In this document: piece by piece, positions 11,201 through 23,338 of the stretch
How the letters are laid out: each line of letters starts with the position of its first letter
Position numbering within the stretch: position 1 is the stretch's first letter
Assembly: GCF_029784165.1 (NCBI RefSeq)
Contig: NC_073695.1
Coordinates: 9,771,786-9,835,785 of the forward strand
Reading direction: 5' to 3'
Length of the DNA stretch: 64,000 bases
Source: Wyeomyia smithii
Taxonomy: Eukaryota; Arthropoda; Insecta; Diptera; Culicidae
Program-made: the position numbers and the translations under genes
Notes under the pieces: generated by a model
Seen by the model: only the letters and a program-made list of their open reading frames with translations
Database searches by the model: none
What the model was told of the DNA's origin: nothing

Positions 11201-12419
11201 TGCAAAGTCGATAAGCAAGTAGAAATAAAAGAAGGCCAAGAGTAGCAAAAACCTGGACAAACGAGAACAATGAGTAAAAAATTCTCGGTCTAAAGAATAA
11301 TTCCCCAACCCTTAAAAGCTAGTTTTAGGTATTTTAGGAAAATCCAAAATTATAAATATAAAACCAGAATATAGATCTTAAATTTTAAATAATGTATAAC
11401 AAATTTTTAATACTGTATTCCAAATTCTAAATCTTAAGTCGTGAATCCTAAATCCTTCATTTGGAACCCTAAGTTTTCAATCCTTATACCTGAATCCTAA
11501 ATACAAATCTCGAACCCGCAGTTCTGACCTTCTAAATCTGAATCCAAAAACTGAAAGTTCTAAATTTAAAAACCTCAGCCCAAATCCTAAACTTGAAACC
11601 AAAACGCTAGATCTCGAATTGAAATTTCTTGATCTTGAAAATTTGATCCCTAATTCAGAATCTGAAACCTCATAGCCTGAGTCTGAAATCCCAAATCCTA
11701 AATTATAAGTTCTAGATTCACGATCATAAATCATCAATCTTACACAAACTCAATTTCCCAATTCAAAATCTTGAATTTTTAACCCATAATCAATCTGAAA
11801 TCTGGGATCTAAATCCCAAAACCAAACTTACAAATTACAAGCTCTGAATGCTTATTTCCAAATCTCAAAACCTACATTTAAAATCATAAGCTTTTAATCC
11901 TACATTTTAAACTCCAAGTCCTAAGCCTCTAGTCCCAAACTCCACCTTTTAGAATCCTTAACCGTCAATCCTAAATCCTGAATCGTAAATCCAAAATCCC
12001 TAAATCAATTCCAAATGCAAATCATTAATCCTAATTCCTAAATCCTGTATCTCAAAACCCAGATCATAAATCCTAAATTCTCAATCCTAAATTCCAAATC
12101 GTACTCAGGATAACCCAATTCCTTAATTTTAAATCCAATTTTTTGTTCCTGAGTCTGATATCCAATACCTTAAAACCAAAATAAATTTCTAAATTCTAAA
12201 TTCAAAATCCTGAACTCTGTTCTTAAATTTAATCTCACATAACTTATATCTTTCATCCTAAACCTCAAATGCCAAATCTCAAGAACTTGAACCGTGATCT
12301 AAAATTCTAAATTCTTGATCCCAAGCCCAAAGTCTTAGTCGTCATATCCTAAATCCTCTATCCGGAATACCTATTCCTTATTTCGAAATCTAAAATCCTG
12401 AAGCCATAGAAGCTAAATG

Positions 12420-12960
12420 GTCGGCGTGCGACCAGACCGAGCCAAGCGCCAAACACATTCTTTTGAGTCGAAACCAAACGAAAACAACATGTGCTCTGCT
12501 TAGCAAAACCGTTTATTTTAAATCTGTTTATTTTTATTCCATTGATTTGTTTCATGCAATTATGAGTTACTTTTCTCATGGTTTGAGATTTCGGAAAGCG
12601 AACGTATAAACAAAAATCCGGAAGAGGTTTGACTTCCACTGAAACGCTACAGGCTGCCGCAAATGCAGTGAGGAAGGATAGCTGAATTGTCCTTCCGAAG
12701 TAAAAATGGTCAATTTACCACACACCCTGACCAACTTACCCCATCTGAGGGGTAGTTGGGCAATTTGACACCAACTTAAAAAAAAACATAAAATATCCGC
12801 AAAATCGTAAACTATTTTGAGTCGTTCATATTTTTTCTAGAAGCTACAGACTTAACGCATCATTTTCATGTAATAAGTTTTTGCCATAACATTCCCTACA
12901 AAAAGTTAGAGAACATTTTGACCAAAAATTACCAACTAGCCTCGCTCTACCCTACGTTAA
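12420..12960. other. Non-heptamer insert in the repeat field
   Basis: This segment lacks the seven-base words of its flanks and contains CCCCATCTGAGGGGTAGTTGG near 12738-12758. The open frame at 12358-12639 on the reverse strand has no recognisable domain. It is possibly a separate insertion; no terminal repeats were found. Confidence 0.35.
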
Positions 12961-13745
12961 AACTTTAAAAAAATGCAAAATAAAACTAGATCCAAAAAGC
13001 AAGCAAAAATCGAAAACTCAAAGTCAAAAGCAAAAGACCAAGAGTAAAGAAATGCAAAAAGGCGAAAAGGAAAGAAAACAAGTTCTAACTAATAATACAT
13101 AATCTGAATTCTCAATTCGAAATCATAAGTATTGAATCATTAATCTAAAATCTTAAAAAAAATATCGGAAATCTGAATCCCAAATATCGAATCGTAAATC
13201 CCTAAAATTGAATACCAAATCTTGAGTACAATATTTCAAATTTTAAATCCCTAGTTCTTTCAGTCCAATTTTCGGAATCATGAATTCTCAGTCCTTATAC
13301 CCAATTATAGGATTCCCTACAGCTGAATCCAGAAACTCAAACGCTACCTCTAAATTCAAAATTAGGTATCCAACGTTTTAAATCATAACTTCTTGATCCT
13401 AAATTGTATACTACGAAACGGAAACCCCTTATTCCTGTGTCCCAAATTTCAGTTCCTTGATCCTGAATCCTCGATACACAATTTTAAATTCTAAATACTC
13501 GACACAAAAGCCTCTTAATCTTAACTCCTTACTTCTGAGTCCGAAATACCAAACTCCAAATGATAATGTTCTAGATCCTTAATCCTAGTTCCCTAATTAT
13601 AAATCCACATTCTTACATCATAAATCCCTAATCCTAAATTCCATATCCTAGTTGCAACATCTTAAATCTAATATATGAATCCTAAATCCTTAACCAAATC
13701 TGAGTCCCCAACCCTCATTTTTAAATCTCAAATCATAGTTTCCGA

Positions 13746-14690
13746 ACTCTTTCCCACTCATGAGCTGTGTCATGATTAAAAAAAACTTAAGGGGTAATTT
13801 AGATAAAACACTTTCTAGACGAGTTAAAATTACTGTAAAATATGGCAATTTGAAGAAAAAATTAATATGTGAAATGGTGCTTTAGAGCAACTTTAAGCAC
13901 AACATGGACTTTTCAAGACAAGTGGATTTTTTTTTCTAAAATCTAGTTATTTGAAGTATTCATTTTTTGAATAGGTATTATTGAAAAAAAAAATACTAAA
14001 CAAAATTGCTTTTTACGAAAAACTAAGTTTATGACCATTGAATGCATCATTTTCAAAAGAAAATAGAAAAGCAATTTTTTTCCTTCATTATCCACTGAGA
14101 AATATTGTATGTACTTAGAATACCAAGAATGCGGAAAGCGATCACAATGTTTACCTACATTGGAAACGTTTCAGTGTATCTCCAAATGCTGGCCGATTTC
14201 ATGTACTCCATCGGCTCTCCAAAGCAGGTACACATTGTAATTTTGAAAATTTATGGAACAACCGAAAAACAATGAAAATTGCCAATTTTATCGCCGTTAA
14301 ATCGTGAAATTTATTTAAATTATGAAATCGAATAATGAAGGTGGTTCAAAAATGGTAATCGATAACACTGATCATTTTTTCATCCTAAAATCTACACTTT
14401 GTTTGGCAATTTTTCTGATAACAATTCAATCAATGAAACTAGCAGTCATTTGATAAAGTTTTAAATTCAACTTTTTGCAGAAAAAAGTTATCAAAACGAA
14501 CAATTTTCCTTCAAGATGGTAACTTGGTGCCTAGAGTCACCATGAACGTGAAAGGGTAAATCATATATTTTAAATAATAATGGAGGTCAAAAATTATCTA
14601 TTTCTTTGTCCAAATCTCTGAGAAATAATTCAATTCTTCAAACTATATGCCCAGTTTATTGATATTAGTTCATTGTTTTTACAAAAAATG
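13746..14690. other. Unassigned AT-rich sequence
   Basis: The heptamer words stop at about 13745. What follows is AT-rich sequence with homopolymer A/T runs and no supportable gene or repeat boundary. Confidence 0.4.
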
Positions 14691-15540
14691 CAAAGAGAAA
14701 ATAACGAACAGTATCAGATAGAAGGCTAAAATAAAAAAGTAAAATAAAATAAAAAACAAGTGAAAAGTAAAAAAACGCTGAGGCAACGCAGGACGCAAAA
14801 CGCAAACAGCAATAGGCGAAAAGCTAACAGTAAAACTAGAAAAAACATATGGTTAAAAAGTATATAGCAAATAAAAAAAAACCCTGAAAAACATACAAGA
14901 AATGATAAATAAAATGCTGAATAGCTGCATGTAAAAGAAAACCGCAACAAGCAGGAAGGTCGCAAAAGGTAAAATCAGAGCAAAAAACAAGAATAAAGCG
15001 AGGAGCATCAAGCAAAAAGCAAAATTATGAAGCAAAAAACACAAAATTAGGAGAAAAGAGCCAAAAACCAAAGAAAAAAAAAACAACAAACCACAGTAAA
15101 CATCAACACGCAAAAAGTAAAACTCAGACATAAAATTTTCAAAACGTGATAAAAAAACTGATGAAAAAGCGAAAATCAAACGGAAGCCAGCAAAAAACAA
15201 AATGAAGAATGCCAATAACAGAAAGCATTTCTTCAAACTATTTGCTACACAATGTGTTACTTCAAATTCAATAGTTATCAATTTGTAAACGAAAATGTAA
15301 CAAAAAAAAAAACAGAAACAACAATATGTGAAGGTTGAAAGTATAAACAGAACTAGGCAATCAAAAAACAAAAACAAAAAGTGCAAAGCAAACAATGGAT
15401 TGAAAAAATAAAGCGCCTAAGGCAGCAACAGGGAACAAAGAAATCTCCACAGAAATAGGGTAAAGATCAAAATGGAAAAATCAAATAGAAAAAATCGTGC
15501 AAGCGAAAATCCAACAGCAAAAAAAAACAATGCGCAATGG
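14690..15540 (+). repeat. Purine-rich low-complexity block
   Basis: The forward strand is made of words such as AAAAGCAAAA, GAAAAGTAAAA and AAAACAAAA, with few T residues. Reverse-strand frames at 14726-14965 and 14853-15395 (180 residues, almost all Phe/Leu/Cys) are an artefact of this composition. It resembles the larger field at 55970-62330 and the short purine blocks inside the heptamer field. Confidence 0.7.
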
Positions 15541-16660
15541 TCCAGGGAATGAATTCAGGAGGAAATTTGAATCTACAGCTCGTCAGTAATATTGTAGAGA
15601 AAAACTGTCTTCCACAAAGTTGTTACATAATTCTGCTTCGGACGAAATTTCAACATGGTATAAATCAGCTTTAATGTTCGATTTTTCGAAATTTTTCCAG
15701 TCTTCTAACTTCAGCTTCTTGAGTAGATGCGGTGTAGCTTAGCTTAGCTTAGTTCTGACTGTACATGCACAATGAATCAACTGAAAGAACGACTGGGAGT
15801 GGTAATTACTTCTCACTGTGCATCATTCAATGACCCGATTTTTTATAGACCAATAACGGCGCCGGCCACGTCCTTACAGTCAGGTGGGGATATCGTCGGC
15901 TTCGTGCAACACCGGCACAACTCAAAGGTTTTCCATGTTGCAGTCAAATGATACCAAATATGATTAACTTTTATTTCACAAAGAATTGTTTCAAAATTCA
16001 TAAAAAAAACTGAGATATAAGTCGATGTGACTTTGAAAGTTTTCAACTTGCTCATAGATTTCTTTGAGACGATAAAGGTAATTTTAAAAGCCAACTTTTC
16101 AATCCCGTTTATCTTGGAACTCTGAACTTCGAGTTATGCCAGTACCGCACGAAGCCTTCAATAAGGAAGGAATGTTAGAATGTAGTCTTTGCTTTGTTAG
16201 AGACCGAGTATACCTCTGCATCCCTACAAAGACCACGGAAGGGAGTTTTTGTTAGTAGGGTGGGTTTTAGATCAGGATTCACTTTGATAAGTGATATGAC
16301 AATGATTTAATTGGATTAATGTAACAATATTGATATGATCATATACATATAATGCGAGATTAATGAAGGTGAATTCTAAAATGCAATAAGAAGTAATATG
16401 GCATGTAAAGAAGATCTCGGTTGGCTGCCTTGCATAGCTGAAATATCCAAATTTTCAACGCAGAAAATGCAAAAGAAATATTAAGAACCTAATTTAATCC
16501 ACCTAGCGGTCAGACCCAGCCTTTCTTCTTCAAACTTATTATTTGTAAAAATAGATTTACATGAACGCTTCATTCCAATAAATGTGTATTCACTTTTTGG
16601 GTTCTAAAATAATGATGTTGTAATAGAAGTATAAAATATGAAATTTGAAGTAATGTAAAT
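15541..16660. other. Unassigned sequence with AGCTT tandem
   Basis: Includes a short (AGCTT)n tandem at 15733-15751 and a moderately GC-rich segment at 15840-16250 with the look of a degraded mobile element. No coding frame or inverted ends were found. The reverse frame at 15843-16094 is not convincing. Confidence 0.4.
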
Positions 16661-17810
16661 GCTCAAGAAATAGCGAAACAACAGAAATGACTCCTAATTG
16701 CGAACAATTCAATCACGAGCGATACCGGGAACATTCAAATGGTACGATACCACATTTAAATTATATTGTGGCCACATATATTGATCAAAGCAGGTATAGT
16801 TTTAAATAGCCTTTGAATTTCTTTTCTTTCCATAACTTTTGAACCACATATCAAATTGTTATGAAGTTTGTTATTTGTAAGTTTGAGAGATGACTCGTTC
16901 GTATGTCACTAGTAATGTTCAAATAAGTCGTGTAATCTTTGAGATAATAGAATTTCATTATTTTATCAACAATTTAATACATAACGGTTGCTTAGTTCGA
17001 TTATAATTAAATGGAATGGGAACGTATAGGGCAGCCAAACTTTGAAACCACATGTTCAATCATAAATCATCAGTTAACCCTTAACTAGTCTGATATCAAT
17101 TTTGTCAAATCGGTTGTGTAGTTTCTAAGATAATTAAGTTTCGTGATTTTCACAATTCGATACATTACAGATGAAGTTACAGTCCGATTACAGTAAAATT
17201 CAATAGGGTGTTATGAGGCAGCTAGACATTTAATTTGACACTGATTTCGTGAAAATCGGTTCAGCCATCTCTGAGAAAAAAAAATGAGTTTATGTATTCT
17301 TCGGAATATGTTTCTTTTCATAGCTAGATTTCACATTTTTAAACATAACAGGCAAAGTAATAGTCCAATTGCAAAAAAAAAATCAATAAGGTCTTATGGG
17401 GTAACTAGACCTTTCATATGGCACTGATTTTGTGGAAATCGGTTCAGCCATCTCTGAGAAACATGAGTGAAAATAAACACTCTTCAGAACACGTTTCTTT
17501 AAATAATTTCTGAACCACACGTTCAATCTTCATGAAACTCAAAAGTTAAGGGTTTTTGAGATAGCTCGTTCATTTGATATCAAATTTTTTGAAATCGGTT
17601 GTGTGGTTGTGTGAGATATTGATGTTTCGTGATTTTTACATTTTTAAACATAACCTCTAAAAAAAAAATCATATTACAATGAAATTCAATAGGGTCTTAT
17701 GGGGCAACTAGAACTTTCATTTGCATGTAATTTCATGAAGATCGGTCCAGCCATCTCTGAGAAAAGTTAGTGAAAATAAAAATCAGCACATACACACACA
17801 CACATACACA

Positions 17811-17868
<58 letters not shown>

Positions 17869-17981
17869 TACAGAAAATGCTCAGCTCGTCGAGTGATATA
17901 TGCCATTCGTCCCTTTGGAGCACTTTCATATTTTCGGTTTTGCAAGTGATTGCTATACCTTTCTAGGAGAAAGGCAAAAAG
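16661..17981 (+). repeat. Tandem ~1.3-kb unit, copy 1
   Basis: Starts at GCTCAAGAAATAGCG and ends at CTTTCTAGGAGAAAGGCAAA. Copy 2 (18016-19435) follows after ~35 bp in the same orientation. Each unit is itself made of diverged sub-repeats. These contain phrases such as TCAGCCATCTCTGAGAAA, CGTTCATTTGATATCAA and TTCAATAGGGTCTTATGGGG, recurring every few hundred bases. Near its 3' end the unit carries a (CA)n tract. It does not code for protein in any frame; the family is not identified. Confidence 0.8.
17786..17871 (+). repeat. (CA)n microsatellite
   Basis: Mostly uninterrupted CA dinucleotides with a few TA/AA interruptions at the edges, inside tandem unit 1. The reverse-strand 'protein' here is a run of Val/Cys and is spurious. 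Confidence 0.98.
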
Positions 17982-18015
17982 AAAAAAAAATTTTCATTAG
18001 GAGTAAATAATTCGT

Positions 18016-19268
18016 GCTGAAGAAATAGCGAAATAAAAGGAATGACTTTGAATTTCGTACACTTCAATCACGAGCAATATCGGGAACGTACGAATAGCAC
18101 AATACCAAATTTAAATTTTGTTCAGGCCATATGTTTTGATCAAAGCAGTTACAGTTTTAAAAAGTCTTCGAATTTCGTTTTTTTTTCATAACGTTTGAAC
18201 CACATATCAAATTGCTATGAAATTTTTTTACTTGTGAGTTTGAGGGACAACCCGTTCAAATGACACTAGATATGTTCAAATAAGTCGTGTGATCTTTGAG
18301 GTAATAGACTTTCGTTGTTTTTATAATTTAACACATAACGGTTGGAATAAAAATACGATTATAGTCAAATAAAATGGGAACCTCTAGGAAAGCCAAACTT
18401 TTCATCTGACACTAGGATTGTTGAATTTAGTCCAGCCATTTTTGGGAAAACGAGTGAATTTGAAAAGTCACCGGAACATGTTTCTTTTCACAATTTCTGA
18501 ACCACGTGTTTAATCACTATAAAATTCATCAATTAACCTTTAACTAGCCCGTTCATTTGATACCAATATTGTTCAAATCGGTTGTGTACTTTCTGAGCTA
18601 ATAAAGTTTCGTGATTTTCATATTTTGATACATTACAGACAAATTAACGGACCGATTACATTGAAATTTAATAGGGTGTTATGAGGCAGCTAGACCTTTC
18701 ATTTGACACTTATTTCGTGGAAATCGGGTCAGCCAGTGAGTGAGTTTAAGTAGTCTTCGGAATATGTTTCTTTTCAAAGCTGGATTTCACATTTTTAAGC
18801 ATAACAGGCAAAGTAATAGTCCGATTGCGAAAAAATCAATAGGGTGTTATGGGGTAATTAGACCTTCCAAATGACACTAATTTGGTGGAAATTGGTTCAG
18901 CCATCTCTGAGAAACATGAGTGAGATTAAACACTCTCCAGAACACGTTTCTTTAAATAAATTCTGAACCACACGTTCAGTCTTCATAAAACTCAATAGTT
19001 AATGGTTTTTTAAGTAGCTCGTTCATTTGATATCAATTTTATTTAAATCGATTGTGTGGTTTCTGAGATATTGATGTTTCGTGATTTTCACATTTTTAAA
19101 CATAACCTCTAAAATAAAAATCCAATTACAATGAAATTAATTAGGGTCTTATGGGGCAACTAGAACTTTCATTTGCATATAATTTCATTAAAATCGGTCC
19201 AGCCATCTCTGAGAAAATTGAGTGAGATTGGGAGAGCGTTACATACACACACACTTACACACACACAC

Positions 19269-19315
<47 letters not shown>

Positions 19316-19435
19316 GAAAATGCTCAGCTCAGTCAAACTAAGTCGATTGATATACGAGATTTGACCTTTTGGAGCACTTTTATACCTTTGGTTTTTCCAG
19401 TGATTGCTATACCTTTCTAGGAGAAAGGCAAAAAG
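18016..19435 (+). repeat. Tandem ~1.4-kb unit, copy 2
   Basis: Direct repeat of 16661-17981 with the same sub-repeat order, the same position of the (CA)n tract and the same ending GAGAAAGGCAAAAAG. Substitutions and small indels are spread throughout, so the duplication is not recent. Confidence 0.8.
19240..19315 (+). repeat. (CA)n microsatellite
   Basis: CA tract near the 3' end of tandem unit 2, at the equivalent position to the tract at 17786-17871. Two TTACAC interruptions lie at its left edge. Confidence 0.98.
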
Positions 19436-22400
19436 GTGATGTGTTGTGAACTCATAAATCTTCAGGAGCAAAATGTAAAAAAATTGAAACTAAACTTTCT
19501 GCAAAACGAATTTAAAGTATGTGTAAATCATTGCTCCGCTCCATTTTCCCATCCACGAACGTCAAATTATTGCTGTAGAAAATTGTTCTGAAGTGTTCCT
19601 TACATGCAACGAAATGCACTCACACCGTCGAGGACCGTTGTTGCGTTGTTTTCCACTCTGAGCCGACTCTTATCATTTTCCTCGGTTCACAATATCCAAA
19701 GCCGGCACAGGTCGACAGGTTTCGTGGTTTCTCATTCTTCGTCGATGCCACGTGCATCCAGTATGAAACTGTTTCCTTTTAAGCCGTTCCTGTCTGGCCG
19801 GTGTGGTGGACAGCCAAATCCGACCGGCAACGACGACGACGACGACGATGATGACGACAACGACGACGACTACAGAACACGAAACGGGTAATTCGAACGT
19901 GAAACCGCAAACAAGATAATTATAGGCCATTTACCTGTTTCCACATCGGTGAAACTATCAGCACGTATTTACAATAAAGTGAAGAGCACTTTGGGGACCA
20001 ACGCCCGCCCTGGAGCTAGTGCAGACCTTGTACGACCCGATAGTTGCTCGGTGGTCCTTTTGTTGCAATTCACGGCACTGTGCAACGGATTTTCATCCAA
20101 CCACGCTGGCGGTACTAAGTGCTCTCTTATTAGAATTGTGGAATTGTAGAAAACGCATATCATTTCCCTCGCCTCATCATCGATGCTCGAGCGGTTTCCG
20201 CGGAAGAAATTAAGCCCTAACCCGGTACCGAGGGGAAGACCGACTGCATCAACTCTAATAATGAGGTATTCATCAAATGGGTAAATCAGTTCTTATAATC
20301 GGTTCGGTTCATTGCCGATGACCCCCTTGTTCATAGCGTAGCACTACTGGAAGCAGTCTAAAACGGAAAAAAGGGTTGAACAGACTTGCTTGTCTACCGT
20401 TGTCGTGCCGGCGGCCGTCATCATCGTTGGTGACTGAATATCATATTTTCACGGGTAATAAAACGGAATTTATTTTTCATTACTGCTCATAAACAGGAAA
20501 CTGTTTTGCACCTACCCTCGCCCCAATCAAGGGTTCAGGCGTCGGAAATTCCTGGTTGCTGTCCAAAACCAACTCGTTCAAGGGTAGTTATGAGCAGATT
20601 AGTCGCTCAGATTACTCGCTCCGCTACCGCACGGGGACCGCATTTAGTCTCGGTGGTGGTTGCTCAAACGGACACGCCGGCCGGGGGAAGTGAGTGACTT
20701 TGATTTACACGACCAAAATGACACCAGTGGTGCGGTGTGGAACGTGTAATGAGACAGCCAGAAGTGGCGATGGCAATGATGGATGCTACTGTGCGCCGTC
20801 GGGATGGCGTTTATAATGTGCCACTAGGTGTGAGCCTGTAAAGCAGCAATGAACATCAAACCACTAACTTTTTGTTCCGTTTATATTGAGGCAATTTAAT
20901 GACATAATTCTAATAACGGACTCAAACTACTTTCCAAACCGAAGGCAAAAACACACGAAAAAATACCCACACAACAGCAGCCGCAACCACTTTCATCTAA
21001 AAGTTGTTAGAGTTGTAAGTTCAAAGCACAGCACAGAAAGAGAAAATCTCGGCCCCCTAGAAGACCACGAAGCCACAACCGCACTTCTCGACCTCAAGTC
21101 TTCAATTTCCCCCTAGCGGAGATCACAATTAGGTCTGATTAGTCTCCTCCTTTTGCCCGGGTTACGATTTCGCCCGGCAGTCCTCCTGGTTTCACTTGTT
21201 GTTGTTCTGGAGTTGTTTTGAAAATTTATTATTGAATTTTATTTTTCACAGCAGGAAACTTTGCTCTCTTTCCACTCCCGCATCTTTTGTCGTGCTTTCC
21301 TGGTGTAACTGTACGGCATCGGATAGAAGTTGCAGCAAAAGGTTAGTGGCGAAAGTTGATGTCTTCGTGTTGCAGTGGATTGCCGGGATGGTTCCACTGC
21401 ATGACGCCGGGAACATGCTTACACGACGCAAAGTTTGCTTCGGGGACGGGGATAGCGTGCGAAAGTTTTCCACTTTTAATCTCTCTAAATATTTGTAAAG
21501 TTTTCTGTTTTTCAGTTTTTTTTTTCAATTTCCCGGATTTTATTTTTCATTGCATTGTGTCTGAGCCGGGTCCTGCGGGGGCAGAAAAATCATCACTGCG
21601 ATGTCCTCTCTTCCGGTCCTGTGTAGAGTAGAGTAAAGATTGCTGGGTGCGTGCAAAACTTCCAGTAAGTGGTTGGTAACAAGAGCTGAGAATGTTCTTG
21701 GTCAGCCGTGCCATTGTCGGAGGAGGCACAAAGAATGATGTTACGTTGATTGACTGGCATCAAACGGATTTACACAGTCGTTTGATTTTGAGCCTGGAGA
21801 GAGGTGAGCTACCAAATGTTGACTGATTTACGTTTATCTGTGCTTGTTGCTTTTGATCATACTTTGGTATCAACGCTCATATGAAGTCGTGTACGTTGGT
21901 TTTGTTTGTGCAAACTTTGCTATTTTTTCAGGTCTAGTTTCACTTTGTCTTAAAATATTTCGATTAGTATAACAAATGTAAATTTCAATTAAATCAGTTT
22001 GGTCGTTTCACTTTTTACTAGAATATCTAAAATATTTAGAACAATTTTTTTATGGGAACCAATTTTTCTTGTCAGTAGGAACAATACATTAAAACAGCTA
22101 ATCAAAAATTCATACTATTTTTTTATCTTTAAACCCTTTTTGGAAACATTTTGCATTATAGATATAAATTTCTGCTTCATTTTTGTACATAGTATACGCT
22201 TTTGTGTTTACCTGTATCGTTCGTTGCCGCACTATCATTTTTTCCAGATTCTCGCAATCTTAGTGTCACATCAAATGAAATCTTTATTTGTCCCTTAGCA
22301 TCCTATTGCGTTTCATTAAAATCGAACTATTAGTATAATTAGTTTCTTGGTGGGAGTATACCTGAGGCTGAAAGAGGGCCACTTTCGATGAAAAAATCAC

Positions 22401-22855
22401 TCTACGCATATGCTCTAACGTAAATTTACCGGAATTTTTCGGCTTCAAGCTCTTCTATGAAATGGCTCTAACTTCAAGTGTATACCACTTAGAGCAATTC
22501 TGATGGTATCATTTGAATACTGATATGATGCATTAAAATTGAAATTCTCGAAAACTCAAGCAGATTAAGAGTTGCTGTTAAAGAACGAACTGCAGAGCGG
22601 GCCAAAAAATTCTTGAGCTATACTTGAGCTATATAATTAATAATGTTTTTTTTTTTGTGAGAAAACATCAAAATACGCATAGGCATGTAAAGTTTTATCT
22701 AGTAGAAAATATCTATGTACTCACTCAATTTTTGATCTCTTCGAAAGAATTCCGTTCTGCGTCAATCATAAAAGATTGTAAACGGATAGAGCTGTGTCAG
22801 CAAAATACATCGAGAAAGGTAGAACGTCTCATGTTAGTGTTTTCAGAAACAGTTT
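19436..22855. other. Apparently unique non-coding island
   Basis: The GC-richer part (about 19560-21730) has no transposon signature. Open frames at 19604-20213, 20506-20697, 20886-21116 and 21196-21631 are short, mutually overlapping and without domain matches. The right part (about 21850-22855) is AT-rich with poly(T) runs. The island could be intronic or cis-regulatory. Confidence 0.4.
19828..19870 (+). repeat. (GAC)n trinucleotide repeat
   Basis: An imperfect run of GAC with GAT and AAC interruptions. It gives poly-Asp in one frame and poly-Val on the other strand; neither has the context of a real protein. Confidence 0.95.
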
Positions 22856-22859
22856 GACG

Positions 22860-23338
22860 ACTTTAACCAATTTTCCGACCAATTTCGTTGATTCTGACCA
22901 CTATCTTCTGATGGTCAAAGTGCTCCAAAGACTTTCGATTGTCAACAACATCCGCTACCGTCGCCCGCCACGGTATGACCTGGAACGACTCAAATTTCCC
23001 GAAGTCGTTACTGAATACGTGCAAAGCCTTGAGGCAGCGCTGCCGGAAGAGGGTGAACTCATCGAAGCCCCTCTAGAGGACTGGTCGAGTAATGTAAAAG
23101 CAGCCATTAACAGCCATAGGATTCGCCGAGAGGAATCGACGTAACAGCTGGTTCGATGAGGAGTGTCACACAATTCTAGACGGGAAGAATGCAGCGCGAG
23201 CATTGATGCTGCAGCAAGGGACTCGTCATAACGTGATGCGATATAAACTGAAGCGAAGACAGCAGACCCACCTGTTCCGGGACAAGAAGCGCTGCCTGGA
23301 AGAGATGGAGTGTGAGGAAATGGAGCAGCTATATCGTT
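22860..23338 (+). mobile_element. RTE-clade LINE (host copy), 5' part
   Basis: Translation begins in the end of the endonuclease domain (VDSDHYLLMVKV at about 22888-22923, the SDH catalytic block of APE-type endonucleases). It continues into the RTE linker: YRRPPRYDLERLKFPEV, then after a frameshift near 23140 NSWFDEECHTILDGKNAARA and on to EMEQLYR. It stops at 23338 exactly at a tatcgtt that is repeated at 26717. Reading resumes there in frame, so this and 26717-28335 are one element. The upstream endonuclease is missing. The copy is non-functional. Confidence 0.8.

Larger units (their letters stand above)
9600..13745 (+). repeat. Degenerate heptamer field (AAATCCT-like)
   Basis: About 4 kb dominated by loosely tandem seven-base words of the form AAATCCT / AAATTCT / AATCCTG on the forward strand. 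The best periodic stretch is at 11960-12100, where AATCCTA, AATCCTG, AATCGTA and AATCCAA follow one another. Short purine-rich blocks (about 10605-10690, 11180-11290, 12960-13085) alternate with it. A non-heptamer insert lies at about 12420-12960. The reverse-strand open frames here (for example 11477-11737, rich in GFGI/SDSELG) only reflect the repeat. It is an old satellite-like array rather than a gene. Confidence 0.75.

Noticed and set aside
9600..13745. True telomere or telomerase-made repeat
   Set aside because: The words are too degenerate, embedded in interstitial DNA and interrupted by non-repeat blocks. Dipterans lack telomerase.
14853..15395. 180-residue hydrophobic reverse-strand open frame, at first sight a membrane protein
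   Set aside because: Its Phe/Leu/Cys composition is what an A-rich, T-poor forward strand dictates. Similar frames cover the whole purine-rich field at 56-62 kb.
19673..19930. Reverse-strand frame with poly-Val segment as a membrane protein
   Set aside because: The valine run is the complement of a GAC microsatellite, and the rest has no domain.
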